Assembly (NCBI RefSeq): GCF_963678635.1
Contig: NC_087063.1
Coordinates: 69,587,617-69,651,616, forward strand
Length of the DNA stretch: 64,000 nucleotides
Direction: 5' to 3'
DNA from: Symsagittifera roscoffensis
Lineage: Eukaryota > Xenacoelomorpha > Acoela > Convolutidae
In this document: in pieces, positions 48,901 through 58,985 of the stretch
Numbering within the stretch: position 1 is the stretch's first letter
Layout of the letters: each line of letters begins with the position of its first letter
Made by a program: the position numbers and the translations under genes
The notes under the pieces: model-generated
Seen by the model: only the letters and a program-made list of their open reading frames with translations
Told to the model about the DNA's origin: nothing
Database searches by the model: none

Positions 48901-50332
48901 AGTACTACATACACTCTCCGTCTCTGACTCACAAGGCGTCATTCATGCACTATCCGACTCTGGCAATTTATGCGTCCTGCATATACTATGCGTCCTGCAC
49001 ATACTATCCGTCTCTGACACCCAATGCGTCGTACATACACTATGCGTAGTGCATACACTATCCGTCTCCTACACAGAATGCGTCGTGCAAACACTAAGCA
49101 TCGTGCTTACACTATTCATCTCTCACACACAATGCGTCGCGCAAACACTATGCATTGAACATACACTATCCGTCTCTGACACGGAAGGGTCGTCGTGCAT
49201 ACACTATTAGTCTTTGACAAATTATTGGTTCTGCATACACTATGCTTCGTGATTTCTTGTTACAACACACTTTGCGTCAAGCATTCACTAAACGTCTCTG
49301 GCAGAAAATGTGTCGTGCATACACTATGCGTCGTGCATAAACTATCCGTGTCTGACACACAATGCATCGTGCATACACTATCCTTCACTGACACACAAGC
49401 CGTCAAGCATACACTATGCTTCGTGCATACTCTATCCGTCTCTGACACATATGGCTTCATGCATACACTATGCTTCGTGCGTAAACTATTCGTCTCAAAT
49501 ACAACGCGTCGTGCATACACTATGCGTTTCTGATACAATATACGTCGTGCATACACCATGCGTCTCTGACACACAATGCGTCGTGCATACACTTTGCGTA
49601 GTGCATACACTATGCGTAGTGCATACACTATCCGTCTCATACGCAGAATGAGTCGTGCAAACACTAAGCATCGTGCTTAAACTATTCATCTCTCACAAAC
49701 AATGCGTCGCGCAAACACTATGCATTGAACATACACTATCCGTCTCTGACACCGAAGGATCGTCGTGCGTACACTATCGGTCTTTGACAAATTATGCGTT
49801 CTGCATACACTATACTTCGTGATTTCTTGTTACAACACACTTTGCGTCGAGCATTCACTAACCGTCTCTGGCAGGAAACGTGTCGTGCATACACTATGCG
49901 TCGTGCATACACTATCCGTGTCTGGCACACAATGCATCGTGCATACACTATGCGTCGTGCATACACTATCCGTTTCTGACACACATTGCGTCGTGCATAC
50001 ACTGTGAGTCGTGCATACACTATCCGTCTCTGACACACGTGGCGTCGTGCATACACTATGCGTCGTGCATACGCTATCCTTCTCTGACACACAAGTCGTC
50101 AAGCATACACTATGCTTCGTGCATACTCTATCCGTCTCTGACACACATGGCTTCATGCATACACTATATTTCGTGCGTAAACTATCCGTCTCAAAGACAA
50201 TGCGTCGTGCATACACTATGCGTTTCTGATACAATATACTTCGTGCATACACCATGCGTCTCTGATACCTTATGCGTCGTGCAGTCTTATTACGATGCGT
50301 CGTGCTTTTCCAGTTGTTTCCTCTGACACACT

Positions 50333-51751
50333 ATCTTTAGACCTTGTCGCCGATTTTGTCTAGAGCCTAGCATAATGGATTGATCTTAATCTCGAATACA
50401 ACTGTCTTCGCTCATACCAATCGGTTTCCGCAACGCCTTGTTATCTTAGATCTTTAACTTTCAACTTAAATTAAGGTTCTGTTTCAACTTAAATTAAGGT
50501 TCTATTTCATTTAAATTATTTGATCATCAAGGCTTCCCTTGGATCAATCAGAACAACTTTGCTCTCCGCACCCTATAATTGGAAGTGTCTAACGACTTCA
50601 AACGTCGATTCACTCTTCAGCCCTCATTCAAGACCCAAAACATATAGAAATAATTGAAAAATTAACCAGTATAGTTAGGATAAACAGTAAAAAACTTCGG
50701 TTACTCGTCTTTCACTTGAGCCCTTCCACTTAACTGACCCAGGCTGAAACACTGTACAAAAACTTAGTAAGTTTTAAAATAGTATCTAACGATCTACTTG
50801 GGTTCTAATTTTACCTGAACCTTGTGGACTGATATACTGTGGATTCTCCAACTTTCGATCACAAATCAAAACCCTAAGTAGGATTAGGTAATTCTTCTTT
50901 AAATAAATTTTAGCCACCGAGAAAGTAAACATCTTTCTAACGAATTGATATACTATCTCTCCAACCCGTCAACCTCGACAATCTATGCCCAGGATTATTT
51001 TATTCAACAAAAAAAGAACTAACAGTTTAGGAAATAAAATTGTATCCCCTTGATTTTGCAACCATCATCTAAACCTCAAATCAAGAGATAATTTAAGCAA
51101 TAAACAAATAAAAACACCTCACAATTGTTGAATTCAAAACGAAAGATACAACCTTGTAATTCTATTACACTCACAAACAATAGGATATATTAGATCGAAA
51201 AGACAAACAAGGAAAAAGACAATAATAGCAAAACAAAAATAATTTTTTTTAGCGAAGGTTGTCAATAACACGAAACGCAGTCTCGGAATCTGATACAACT
51301 ACAATACAAAAACTTCAGCACCTATAAGACTCAATAGACAAAAATAACACTCAACATTCAAACTGACAAAGTCAAAACTACAGAAGAAGTACACCAAAAC
51401 ACCAAGGACAAATCAATCAAGAACAATCAACAGATGAAACCCATCCAGATCCTCCTGGTATTGGCAATACAGAAAAAATTCGGAATTACCGTTAAATCAT
51501 ATACAGTGTGATACCACAGATGACGAGAGTGACACAGAAAATACACTTTTAATATACATGCTTCACATCGAAAATGAATATGAAACACCTATCGATTCGA
51601 ATTCTTACCAAAGTAATACATCCAATTCTAATCCTGAAGAACCAAGTAACAACCAAAATACCATATAACATACTCCACACCTTGCTAAAAACAATTCAAA
51701 CTTGAAAAACAGATATCAAAATATCACAAATTAAATACAACCACCGAAAGG
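50333..51751 (+). mobile_element. Retroelement fragment A: flank, leader and gag end, truncated by satellite
   Basis: 50333-50450 matches 52479-52595 (CTTGTCGCCGATTTTGTCTA, AATCGGTTT). 50530-51345 matches 53010-53800 as an untranslated leader. After a jump near 51345, the part 51390-51740 matches gag at 310-714, including AGGACAAATCAATCAAG and the end with TATCAAAATAT. The gag frame ends with TAA at 51732-51734 (and has an earlier TAA at 51666). The satellite resumes about 20 bp later. No LTR is visible. Confidence 0.75.
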
Positions 51752-52317
51752 TTCTGACACGGAAGGCGCGTCGTGCATACACTATCCGTATCTGACAAAT
51801 TATGCGTTCTGCATACACTAAACGTCGTGCATCCTTGTTACGACACACTATGCATCGTGCATACACTATTCGTCTCTGGCAAATTATGGGTCCTACGTAC
51901 ATTACGCGTAGTGCATTCTTGTTACGATACACTATGCGTCGTCGGGCGTACACTATCCGTCTATGAAAAATTTTGAGTCCTACATACACTACGCGTCCTG
52001 CATTCTTGTTACGACACACTATGTGTCGTGCATTTACTCTCTGTCTCTGACTCACAAGGCATCATTCATGCGATATCCGTCCCTGGCAAATTATTCGTTC
52101 TGCATACACTCTGCATAGTGCATACACTTTCCGTCTCTGACACACAATGCATCGTGCAAACACTTAGCATCGTGCATACACTATCCTTCTCTGACAATTT
52201 ATGCGTCCTGCATACTGCATACTCTAAGCGTCGTGCATTCTTGTTACGATACACTTTCCTTCGAGCACTCATTAACCGTCTCAGGCAGAAAATGTGTCGT
52301 GCATAAACTGTGCTTCG
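51752..52317 (+). repeat. Second satellite segment
   Basis: The same 18-bp blocks as the main array, in the same orientation, directly after the gag end of fragment A. It ends at TGTGCTTCG, where the inverted-repeat arm begins. Confidence 0.9.
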
Positions 52318-52948
52318 TTCAATTCATTTCTACTTCTAACGAATTTTATGAAAAAAAAAACATATGATTCTCTGATACACTATACGTCGTGCATACACTA
52401 TGCGTCTCTGGTTCACTATGCGTCGTGCAGTCCTGTTACGATGCGTCGTGCTTTTCCAGTTGTTCCCTCTGTTACCCTATCTTAAGACCTTGTCGCCGAT
52501 TTTGTCTAGAGCCTAGCGTAACGGAATGATTTTATTCTCGAATGCATCTGTCGTCGCTCATACCAATCGGTTTGGCAACGCCTTGTTACCACGCGTTTGT
52601 CACATAGACAAACTCTTTATCCTATTCAAAAAGAATTTGGCGCCCCATCAAATCGGTTCTTGTCCGATCACGCCACTTGCTCAGTTGTGCGCATCTTGGG
52701 ATTCATATCAAAAATTCATTTGACACTTTGGTCCTCGGAACTGATAGAATGTTTGTGCTGTTCCGGTCCGCTCGCATCACTTTTTGGGAAACAGATCTAC
52801 ATCCCGCATTAACTACGCTTTCTAGTCCCTCCTTTTTCCTTACATGGATACTGTCCCCCCTTCCATCGTGACCAATTTCAGCCCTTCGCCTCCAGCGCAA
52901 AGTTTCAGCGCGTTCATACTGCGCTTCCACAAAATCATGAGAAATCAC
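52318..52948. repeat. Inverted-repeat arm, left (about 630 bp)
   Basis: Reverse complement of 55805-56442 with scattered mismatches. It begins TTCAATTCATTTCTA and includes a satellite remnant at about 52370-52478, the motif TTTCCAGTTGTTCCCTCTG, the flank CTTGTCGCCGATTTTG, and a unique part with GGCGCCCCATCAAATCGG. It ends at AAAATCATGAGAAATCAC. Short open frames in it are not supported as genes. Confidence 0.9.
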
Positions 52949-54540
52949 ATTTTCCTTGGATATTTAAATTTTACCTTAAAATAGGGTTTTGTTTCAATTA
53001 AATTATTTGATCATCAAGGCTTCCCTTGGATCAATCAGAACAACTTTGTTCTTCCCACCCCATAATTAAAATTGTCGAAGAACCTCAAACGTCGATTCAC
53101 TCTCTAATCTTTATTCAAGGCCCAACACCTATAGAATCAATTGACAAATTATCCGTTGTAATTAGGATAAACAGAGAAAAACTTCGGTTACTCAGCCTTC
53201 ACTTGAGCCCTTCTTCCCAACTGATCAAAGCTAAAATTCCTTATAAAAAACAGTAAGTTTTGAAACAGTATCTAACAGTCTGCTTGTGTTCTAATTATAC
53301 CTGAACCTTGTGGATTGATTTGTTATTCTCCAACCTTTGATTACAAATCAAAACCCTAAGTAGAATTATATAAGTTCTCTCAAAATAAATCTTAGTCGAG
53401 ATAGTAAACATCATTCTAACGAATTGATATACTATCTCTCCAACCCGTCCACCTCGACATTCTATGCCCCAAGTTTATATTAACCAACAAAAAGTAAGAA
53501 CCAACAGTTTAAGAAATAATATCTATCCCCTGGACTTTGCAACCATCATCCCACACCTTAACTCAAGAGATAATTTAGGCAATAAACAAACAAAAATACC
53601 TCACAATTGATTATTTCAAAACAAAAGATACGACCGTGTAATTTTACCACACTCGCAAACAAAACGATATATCAGATCGAAGAGACGAACAAGGAAAAAG
53701 ACAATCATAGCCAAACAAAAACAAATTATAAAGCGAAGACTTTCAAAAACACGAAATGCAGTCTCGGAATCAGATAAAACTACAATACAAGAAACTCATC
53801 GCCTATAAGACTCAATAGACAAAAATAACACAAAAAGAAACGGTCAAAAAAATTGTCCGAATCAAAATCCATTCATCAAGAAAATCTAAACGCAGAATAA
53901 AAAAATCATACATTTGTAAACCAGTACGACTCTTATTGGAACCATCGAATAACACATATTGAAAGCTGCACATTAACAGTAATAAATACAAAAAATGATT
54001 CAATACGACAAAAATTTTGATGATGACTCTATACTTCCCTTTGCCATCCATCCACAAACTGATTCCGCTCGTGGACAAAAACAATTTTCTCATAATTTAA
54101 TTGCAAACGCTTATATAATTACGGAATATTCATTATTGAAAAATTGCAATCACAGACAATTCAAACACCGCATCAAATACAAACAAATGAAATAGATCTA
54201 GACTTCTCAAAACTTTAAACAGAATATCCAACATCAAAGTTCACAAAGAGAAAATTCAACATTTACAATTGTTTATATTTATATATATTCATATTAGAAC
54301 TGAAAGAACTTTTATCGTGTATATTTATATATTCATATTAGAACCGAAAGAACTTTTAAATGAATCACCACCTCAAACATCTCGACAGGCAATTGTAAGA
54401 CAAGAAATCAATCTTTTCTCGCAATTTTTAGCTCTAGTTTGTGAAACACTCACAAAGATGGAATATCACCAAATTGTAAAACATGATCTACAACGAATCC
54501 TAGCACGGTTAGTGAAATAAGTTCTTGAATAAACATAGTT
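52949..54540 (+). mobile_element. Retroelement fragment B: leader and possible gag start
   Basis: 53010-53800 matches 50530-51345 of fragment A (GGCTTCCCTTGGATCAATCA, TGCAGTCTCGGAATC). Unlike A, it continues into sequence with an ATG at 53995 opening a 66-codon frame, and after a break into a second frame ending at 54518. A 45-bp tandem doubling (CATATTAGAACTGAAAGAAC and CATATTAGAACCGAAAGAAC) lies at about 54268-54358. That this is gag N-terminal sequence is inferred only from its place after the leader. Confidence 0.6.
53995..54195 (+). pseudogene. Possible degraded gag start
   Basis: A 66-codon ORF with acidic start (MIQYDKNFDDD) directly after the leader. A following frame at about 54357-54520 (from LLNESPPQ to ILARLVK) looks protein-like, with helical heptad character. 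No known Gag motif is visible. Confidence 0.3.
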
Positions 54541-55166
54541 ATGTTTTAGGTGATGAAGCAAGGGTGAAGAATTGCAAAACGAATTCTTGACAAACTAGAA
54601 ACTCTTTATAAATTTAATAAAACTAACTTTTAGTTGATTATTAACTAATTTTTGTATTTTCTATTCAATAACTTTTTACTTTACAAAAGTTTTTAAAATT
54701 TATTTGCAGCGGATTTGATAAAAGGAACGACTTGTGTATCTTTTTTTTATTAGTCGTTCTTTTGTTATATAGTATAGCTATAAAGCATAAAGAAGTTTAT
54801 TGCTTGAATATTAGATATAAGTAAATTTATTTTCATGTCAGAGAATGAAAATCTACTGCATAGAGGATTCTGAAGACATATACTCTTTGCGGTTTGCGTA
54901 TGGTCCCGACGTAGTAGCTTGGTCTGTTGTTCAGTTTTTGACTTGGTATTTTTCGTATCGCGTCTCGTTTGAAATATCGGAGTTGATTATTTGAGACGTA
55001 GAGACATATCTATTAAATTGTCTATGCCTTCAAACATTTTGCAACTTTGCAATTTTTATTTTGATCTTGTTTCTATTCTAATTTTTTAAGTTTAAGTTTG
55101 TTAGTAGGTCTTGTTCGAGACATTTGGTCGCATCAGATGAATTAAAGCTCGAGGTAGCTTACTAAA
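54541..55166. other. Stretch with no recognised feature
   Basis: AT-rich, no supported ORF and no match to other parts of the window noticed. Confidence 0.4.
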
Positions 55167-55442
55167 AGAGTAATTTCAGGTAAGTCACACTGTCTGTTCG
55201 TCACGCTATTTTATTTATTTTCTGCCGGGTAGATTCGTGCAACTTCTTAGTCTAAAACCAATCATAATCTTACTCTTATATCTTCTAGCCTCAATGGATC
55301 TAGTGTATACTGGTATTCGCGAGTTAGGTGTATGGTACTTGTTCCAAAGGAGAACAACTGTCTTCTAAGATTTATTCAAATTTTTCTGGAACTAAAACTA
55401 AAAATAATTGTTAGTGTTAGGTATGGATCATGATTGGTTTTT
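55167..55442 (-). mobile_element. LTR fragment, opposite orientation
   Basis: The reverse complement aligns with 10851-11160: CCAATCATGATCCAT, TATAAGAGTAAGATTA, AGAAGTTGCACGAATCTA and GAAATTACTCT are shared in order. It lacks the hairpin segment of the other copy. No pol or gag sequence follows on the minus strand. Confidence 0.7.
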
Positions 55443-55804
55443 AAGGAATATTTTGTAGGGATAGTTTTATCAAGATTATAATTGGTTATAAATACTGGTT
55501 TTAAGCTGGTTCTATTAAGGTAAACAAAATTAGGAAATTGTAGAAACTAGGTGCAAAATCTTATCAGGGCTTTTCCAGCACTTAAAGAACAAGATGATTT
55601 TTTAAAAAAATAAATTTCGTTCAATCTGCAAAACACACTGAAAAAATATTGTTCTTTTTGAATATAGTATAAATTTCACATTCAGGAAACGAGAAAACAT
55701 CGAGTCAGTCGAGGAAACAAGAGAAGGAACGGAAAAACATCCGACGGGTTATTGGGGAGCTGAAAGCTGGGTAAAAGACAACGACTTCTAGTTTCAACGT
55801 CGAC
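55443..55804. other. Spacer between LTR fragment and inverted arm
   Basis: No gene or repeat recognised. Confidence 0.4.
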
Positions 55805-56442
55805 GTGATTTTTCATGATTTTGTAGAAGCGCAATAAGAACGCGCTGAAACTTTCCGCTGGAGGCGAAGGGCCGAAATTGGTCACAATGGAAGGGGGACA
55901 GTATCCATATTATGAAACGGGAGGGACTAGAAAGCGTAGTTAATGCGGGATGTAGATCTGTTTACCTAAGAGATGCGAGCGGACCGGAACGACGCAAACA
56001 TTCTATCAGTTCTGAGGACCAAAGTATCAAATAGTTTTTTGATATGAATCCGAAGATGCGCACAACTGAGCAAATGACGTGATCGGACAAGAACCGATTT
56101 CAAGGTGCGCCGAATTCTTTTTGAATATGATCAAGAGTTTATCTATGTGACACACGTGTGGTAACAAGGTGTTGCGGAAACCGATTGGTATGAGCGACGA
56201 CAGATGCATTCGAGATTAAAATCAATCCGTTACGCTAGGCTCTAGACAAAATCGGCGACAGGGTCTTAAGATAGTGTGTCAGAGGGAACAACTGGAAAAG
56301 CACGACGCATCGTAACAAGACTGCACGACGCATAGTGTACCAGAGACGCATAGTGTATGCACGACATATAGTGTATCAACGAAGCATATGTTTTTTTATA
56401 ATACTCGTTAGAAATAGAAATTAGAAATAGAAATGAATTGAA
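55805..56442. repeat. Inverted-repeat arm, right (about 638 bp)
   Basis: Reverse complement of 52318-52948, including a satellite remnant (about 56270-56385) at the outer side. It carries an extra 13-bp repeat of the AAATTAGAAATAG type near 56415-56430 absent from the left arm. The two arms enclose 2.86 kb. Confidence 0.9.
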
Positions 56443-56921
56443 AAAAATGATATACTCTGAATAAAATTTGGAAGAGCAAAACACATCAGCTGCCCTCTTG
56501 AAGAATGTTTTCTACCGAGAAAAGTGATTTTTTTTTCGAGGAAAAGCCTTCAAAGTTTCCATGCAAAACAATCCATATTTGAACCTACTTCTTTATATGG
56601 AAATCAAGATGCGTCATACCGTTCAACTTTCTTTTAATTTCAAAAATCATTGATTTTATTTTTCTTCCAATCATAAAAGTACTCAAGAAATTACGTTAGT
56701 CCCCATTATGTTGAGTTTTCAAAAACCAAATGAAAACTGAGGTATTTGTTTGGTCGTTGTCGCCCAAGTCCTCCGGAAGTTTCTTCGCGGTGCGGGGACT
56801 AGGTTATTGCTGTTACCTTGGGAACCGCTCCAGTATTTGTGATTATTTCTGTCTGTCAATTCGTCGTCACTGAGTGGCTCTCTCCATCATATTGGAACTC
56901 AATTCTGTTTAAGAGCCAGCA

Positions 56922-56951
56922 ATGGATCAGGAGCTTGCCCTCTGTAATACG
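56922..56951 (+). CDS. Doubtful first coding exon
   Basis: ATG then ten codons (MDQELALCNT) run to a donor ACG|GTATGT. The 200 bp upstream are richer in GC than the surroundings, as a promoter/5' UTR might be. The next acceptor found (TTTGTTCAG, ending 57870) leads to a stop within ten codons in the matching phase, so a full gene cannot be built. Confidence 0.25.
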
Positions 56952-57886
56952 GTATGTTTCATAGCAAAATTCAATAAAGACAACTTAACTTTATCTTGCA
57001 ATTAAGAAATACATTATCCTTAAGCCTTCCTACATTTAGGGCAGCCTCTTTACTGCAAAGGAGAACAAAGCTATGAAACAAGTTGCCTTTATCAACTATA
57101 CTTTCAGTAAATTGTCTTTGGAAATAAGAGACTTTATCTTTAACGAAAACTGTCATGTCTGATAAGTATTATGTTTTGCGATGGTTTTTTTTGTGTTTGG
57201 TAAATAAAATTTTATGCGTTAAGAACCATTTCTTTTTTGAACAATAGGAGCTACAATAGTGAGTTTGAAAGAAAAATTGTGACAAAACATGCAATCAAAA
57301 GGAAAATTTTCGCAATTCTCGAATGTGTTTTCAGTATTTGCTGGAAAAAGTTTTAAAAAATGTCAGATTGTAAATATTTTTTTTGATCTTTAGTCAATTT
57401 AAGTTTGACTTTTTAGACAAAATTACAAATTAGAAGTATTTTCAGTTAAAAATTTTGAATTTTTGATGAAAAAAGCAGCACTAATCGTTTTGAGTTAAAT
57501 TTATCTTTTTTAAATTGATTTTTTGAATTCCATTGGTTATTATAAACTTGTGTTATGGATTGATTACTTGGATGAGTCACACAGAAGATAAATAAAAACT
57601 ATGACGTTTTATTGAATTTTTTTAGCAAAATAATTGAAAAAAGATACAAATCTCCAAATTTTGTTTTCTTTCCACAACGCTGGAATTTATCAGTTTGCTC
57701 CGCAAATTGTTTTTTTTATGTGACAAGTGTTTCTATCAATTGCATTCTCAATGTCTAAAACGGACATTTGTCAGATTTGGCCTCCTAAATTTCTACAAAA
57801 AAAGTACAAGAGTAAGGGAGTGATAACGCTGATGAAAAACGTACGCTAGCAATTTAAAAGGTTTGTTCAGATGATGGAGATGAAAT

Positions 57887-58094
57887 TTGAAAAAAGAAGA
57901 TAACTGCCGGATTTGTGAACATTTTTTGCCAAAACAACACACCAATGCAAATCCTTATAAAACGAAAACTGAAGATGAAGAAAAACAGTCCGATCACCGT
58001 TTTGAATTGAATTCTGATGAAGAACCTCGATATTTTAGAATAACTTACGATCGATTAGCCAAATTCAGAAAAATTGACACACGTGTAAATCTAG
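57887..58094 (+). pseudogene. Possible broken exon with CRICEHF motif
   Basis: About 69 codons of protein-like charged sequence, with CRICEHF near the start and TYDRLAKFRK near the end, run to a good donor CTAG|GTAAGT. The frame is closed upstream by TGA at 57881, while the natural acceptor lies at 57870 in a different frame; one small indel would explain this. Not assigned to any family. Confidence 0.3.
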
Positions 58095-58884
58095 GTAAGT
58101 TTTTTCACTGGTTCGAATTAGAGGAAATCAAATAAATTTTGATTGAAATTTCAATATTTGTTTTGAGTATCGAAAAAGTAATACAAATAATTCAAGTTAA
58201 ATACCTAAATTATCAACTTCTCCTCGGTGTCAGGTAACCTTATTGTGTCAAATAGGTTATTTGTGTAGTTTTTGTAAACGCTTGGGCAACCCAAAATGAT
58301 TAGTTGATTTTGAAATTTCGTTGCATGTCTTGAATACACACGCGCAAAAGCAGCTAGATATCGTAGGCATTTTTGCGCTTTAAAGTAATTGAACTAACTT
58401 TTAAACACATAATTGCGACAAACTGAACTCCCATATTAAGAATAGCACTCCCATTTTTAAAAGAAGTTCTGTTTACTACTGTTGTCGAACTTATAATAAA
58501 GCTTTACAAGGCAGTCGAATATGCAATGAGCAATTTCCATAGAAAACTGACGTCTACCAGGAAAAGTTTATTTTAAAAAAAATTCAAAATGTAGCATAAG
58601 TTTTCAGTTTTTCAAGTTGTTATGTATCTATTGTAGAATTTAAGAGAAAGTAAACATTCATCTAATATTGTCTGAAGTTAAAAATTATTCAGAAATCATT
58701 ACAAAATCTTCTTCTTTACAATAGATCTTTTCATAGATCTTTCACTTGATGCACTTATGCTTTTATTTGAGACTTGATTGATCAAAAAAACGACTCGGGC
58801 AACTCTTTAATTTTTAGTAATGACTGCAATGGTAGCAGATTTATAAATCTTTTATGAATTGCAGAAATCCTTCCAAACAGTCTT

Positions 58885-58985
58885 CAAATAAATCATATTT
58901 CATAATTTTTTTGAGAAAAATTTCGGCTTGAAATACCTTATTTTCGACTCAGCTTGAAATCCTGTCGGCTTGATGCCCGGTAACC
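58885..58985. repeat. Right-end fragment of the GCCGACGGGACTT MITE family
   Basis: TTTCGGCTTGAAATACCTTA and CTGTCGGCTTGATGCCCGG match the right end of 15251-15708 (TTTCGGCTTGAAGTCCCTAA and CCGTCGGCGTGATGTCCGG). No left end was noticed nearby. Confidence 0.7.

Larger units (their letters stand above)
25807..50332 (+). repeat. Satellite array of 18-bp blocks, 24.5 kb
   Basis: The building blocks are GCGTCGTGCATACACTAT and CCGTCTCTGACACACAAT (18 bp each), with variants such as GCGTTCTGCATACACTAA and GAGTCCTACATACACTAC. A 30-bp form carries TTCTTGTTACGACACACTAT. All blocks read in the same orientation. Blocks are combined into higher-order units of 665, 1,091 and 1,628 bp, with further long-range copies at offsets of 1,672 and 1,981 bp. 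CpG is frequent (two in the first block), unlike the AT-rich flanks. Several forward and reverse frames stay open because 18 and 30 are multiples of three and the blocks lack stops; the resulting ORFs (for example 27402-28160 or 36272-37090) are by-products. Left edge TTTCCAGTT then CCTCTGACAC, right edge the same motif. Confidence 0.95.

Noticed and set aside
25900-50300. Many ORFs of 60-272 codons on both strands within the satellite
   Set aside because: They follow from stop-free 18-bp blocks; equivalent ORFs shift frame between higher-order copies whose lengths are not multiples of three, and proteins overlap in several frames at once.
25900-50300. CRISPR-like direct repeats
   Set aside because: No unique spacers of constant length, blocks are continuous and degenerate, and the surrounding genes are spliced animal genes.
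25807-50332. Telomeric repeat array
   Set aside because: Blocks are 18 bp and CpG-rich, not short G-rich telomere units, and genes lie on both sides.
52526-52871. Overlapping short ORFs in the inverted-repeat arm
   Set aside because: Mirrored in the other arm with disrupted frames; no protein-like pattern is kept between the arms.
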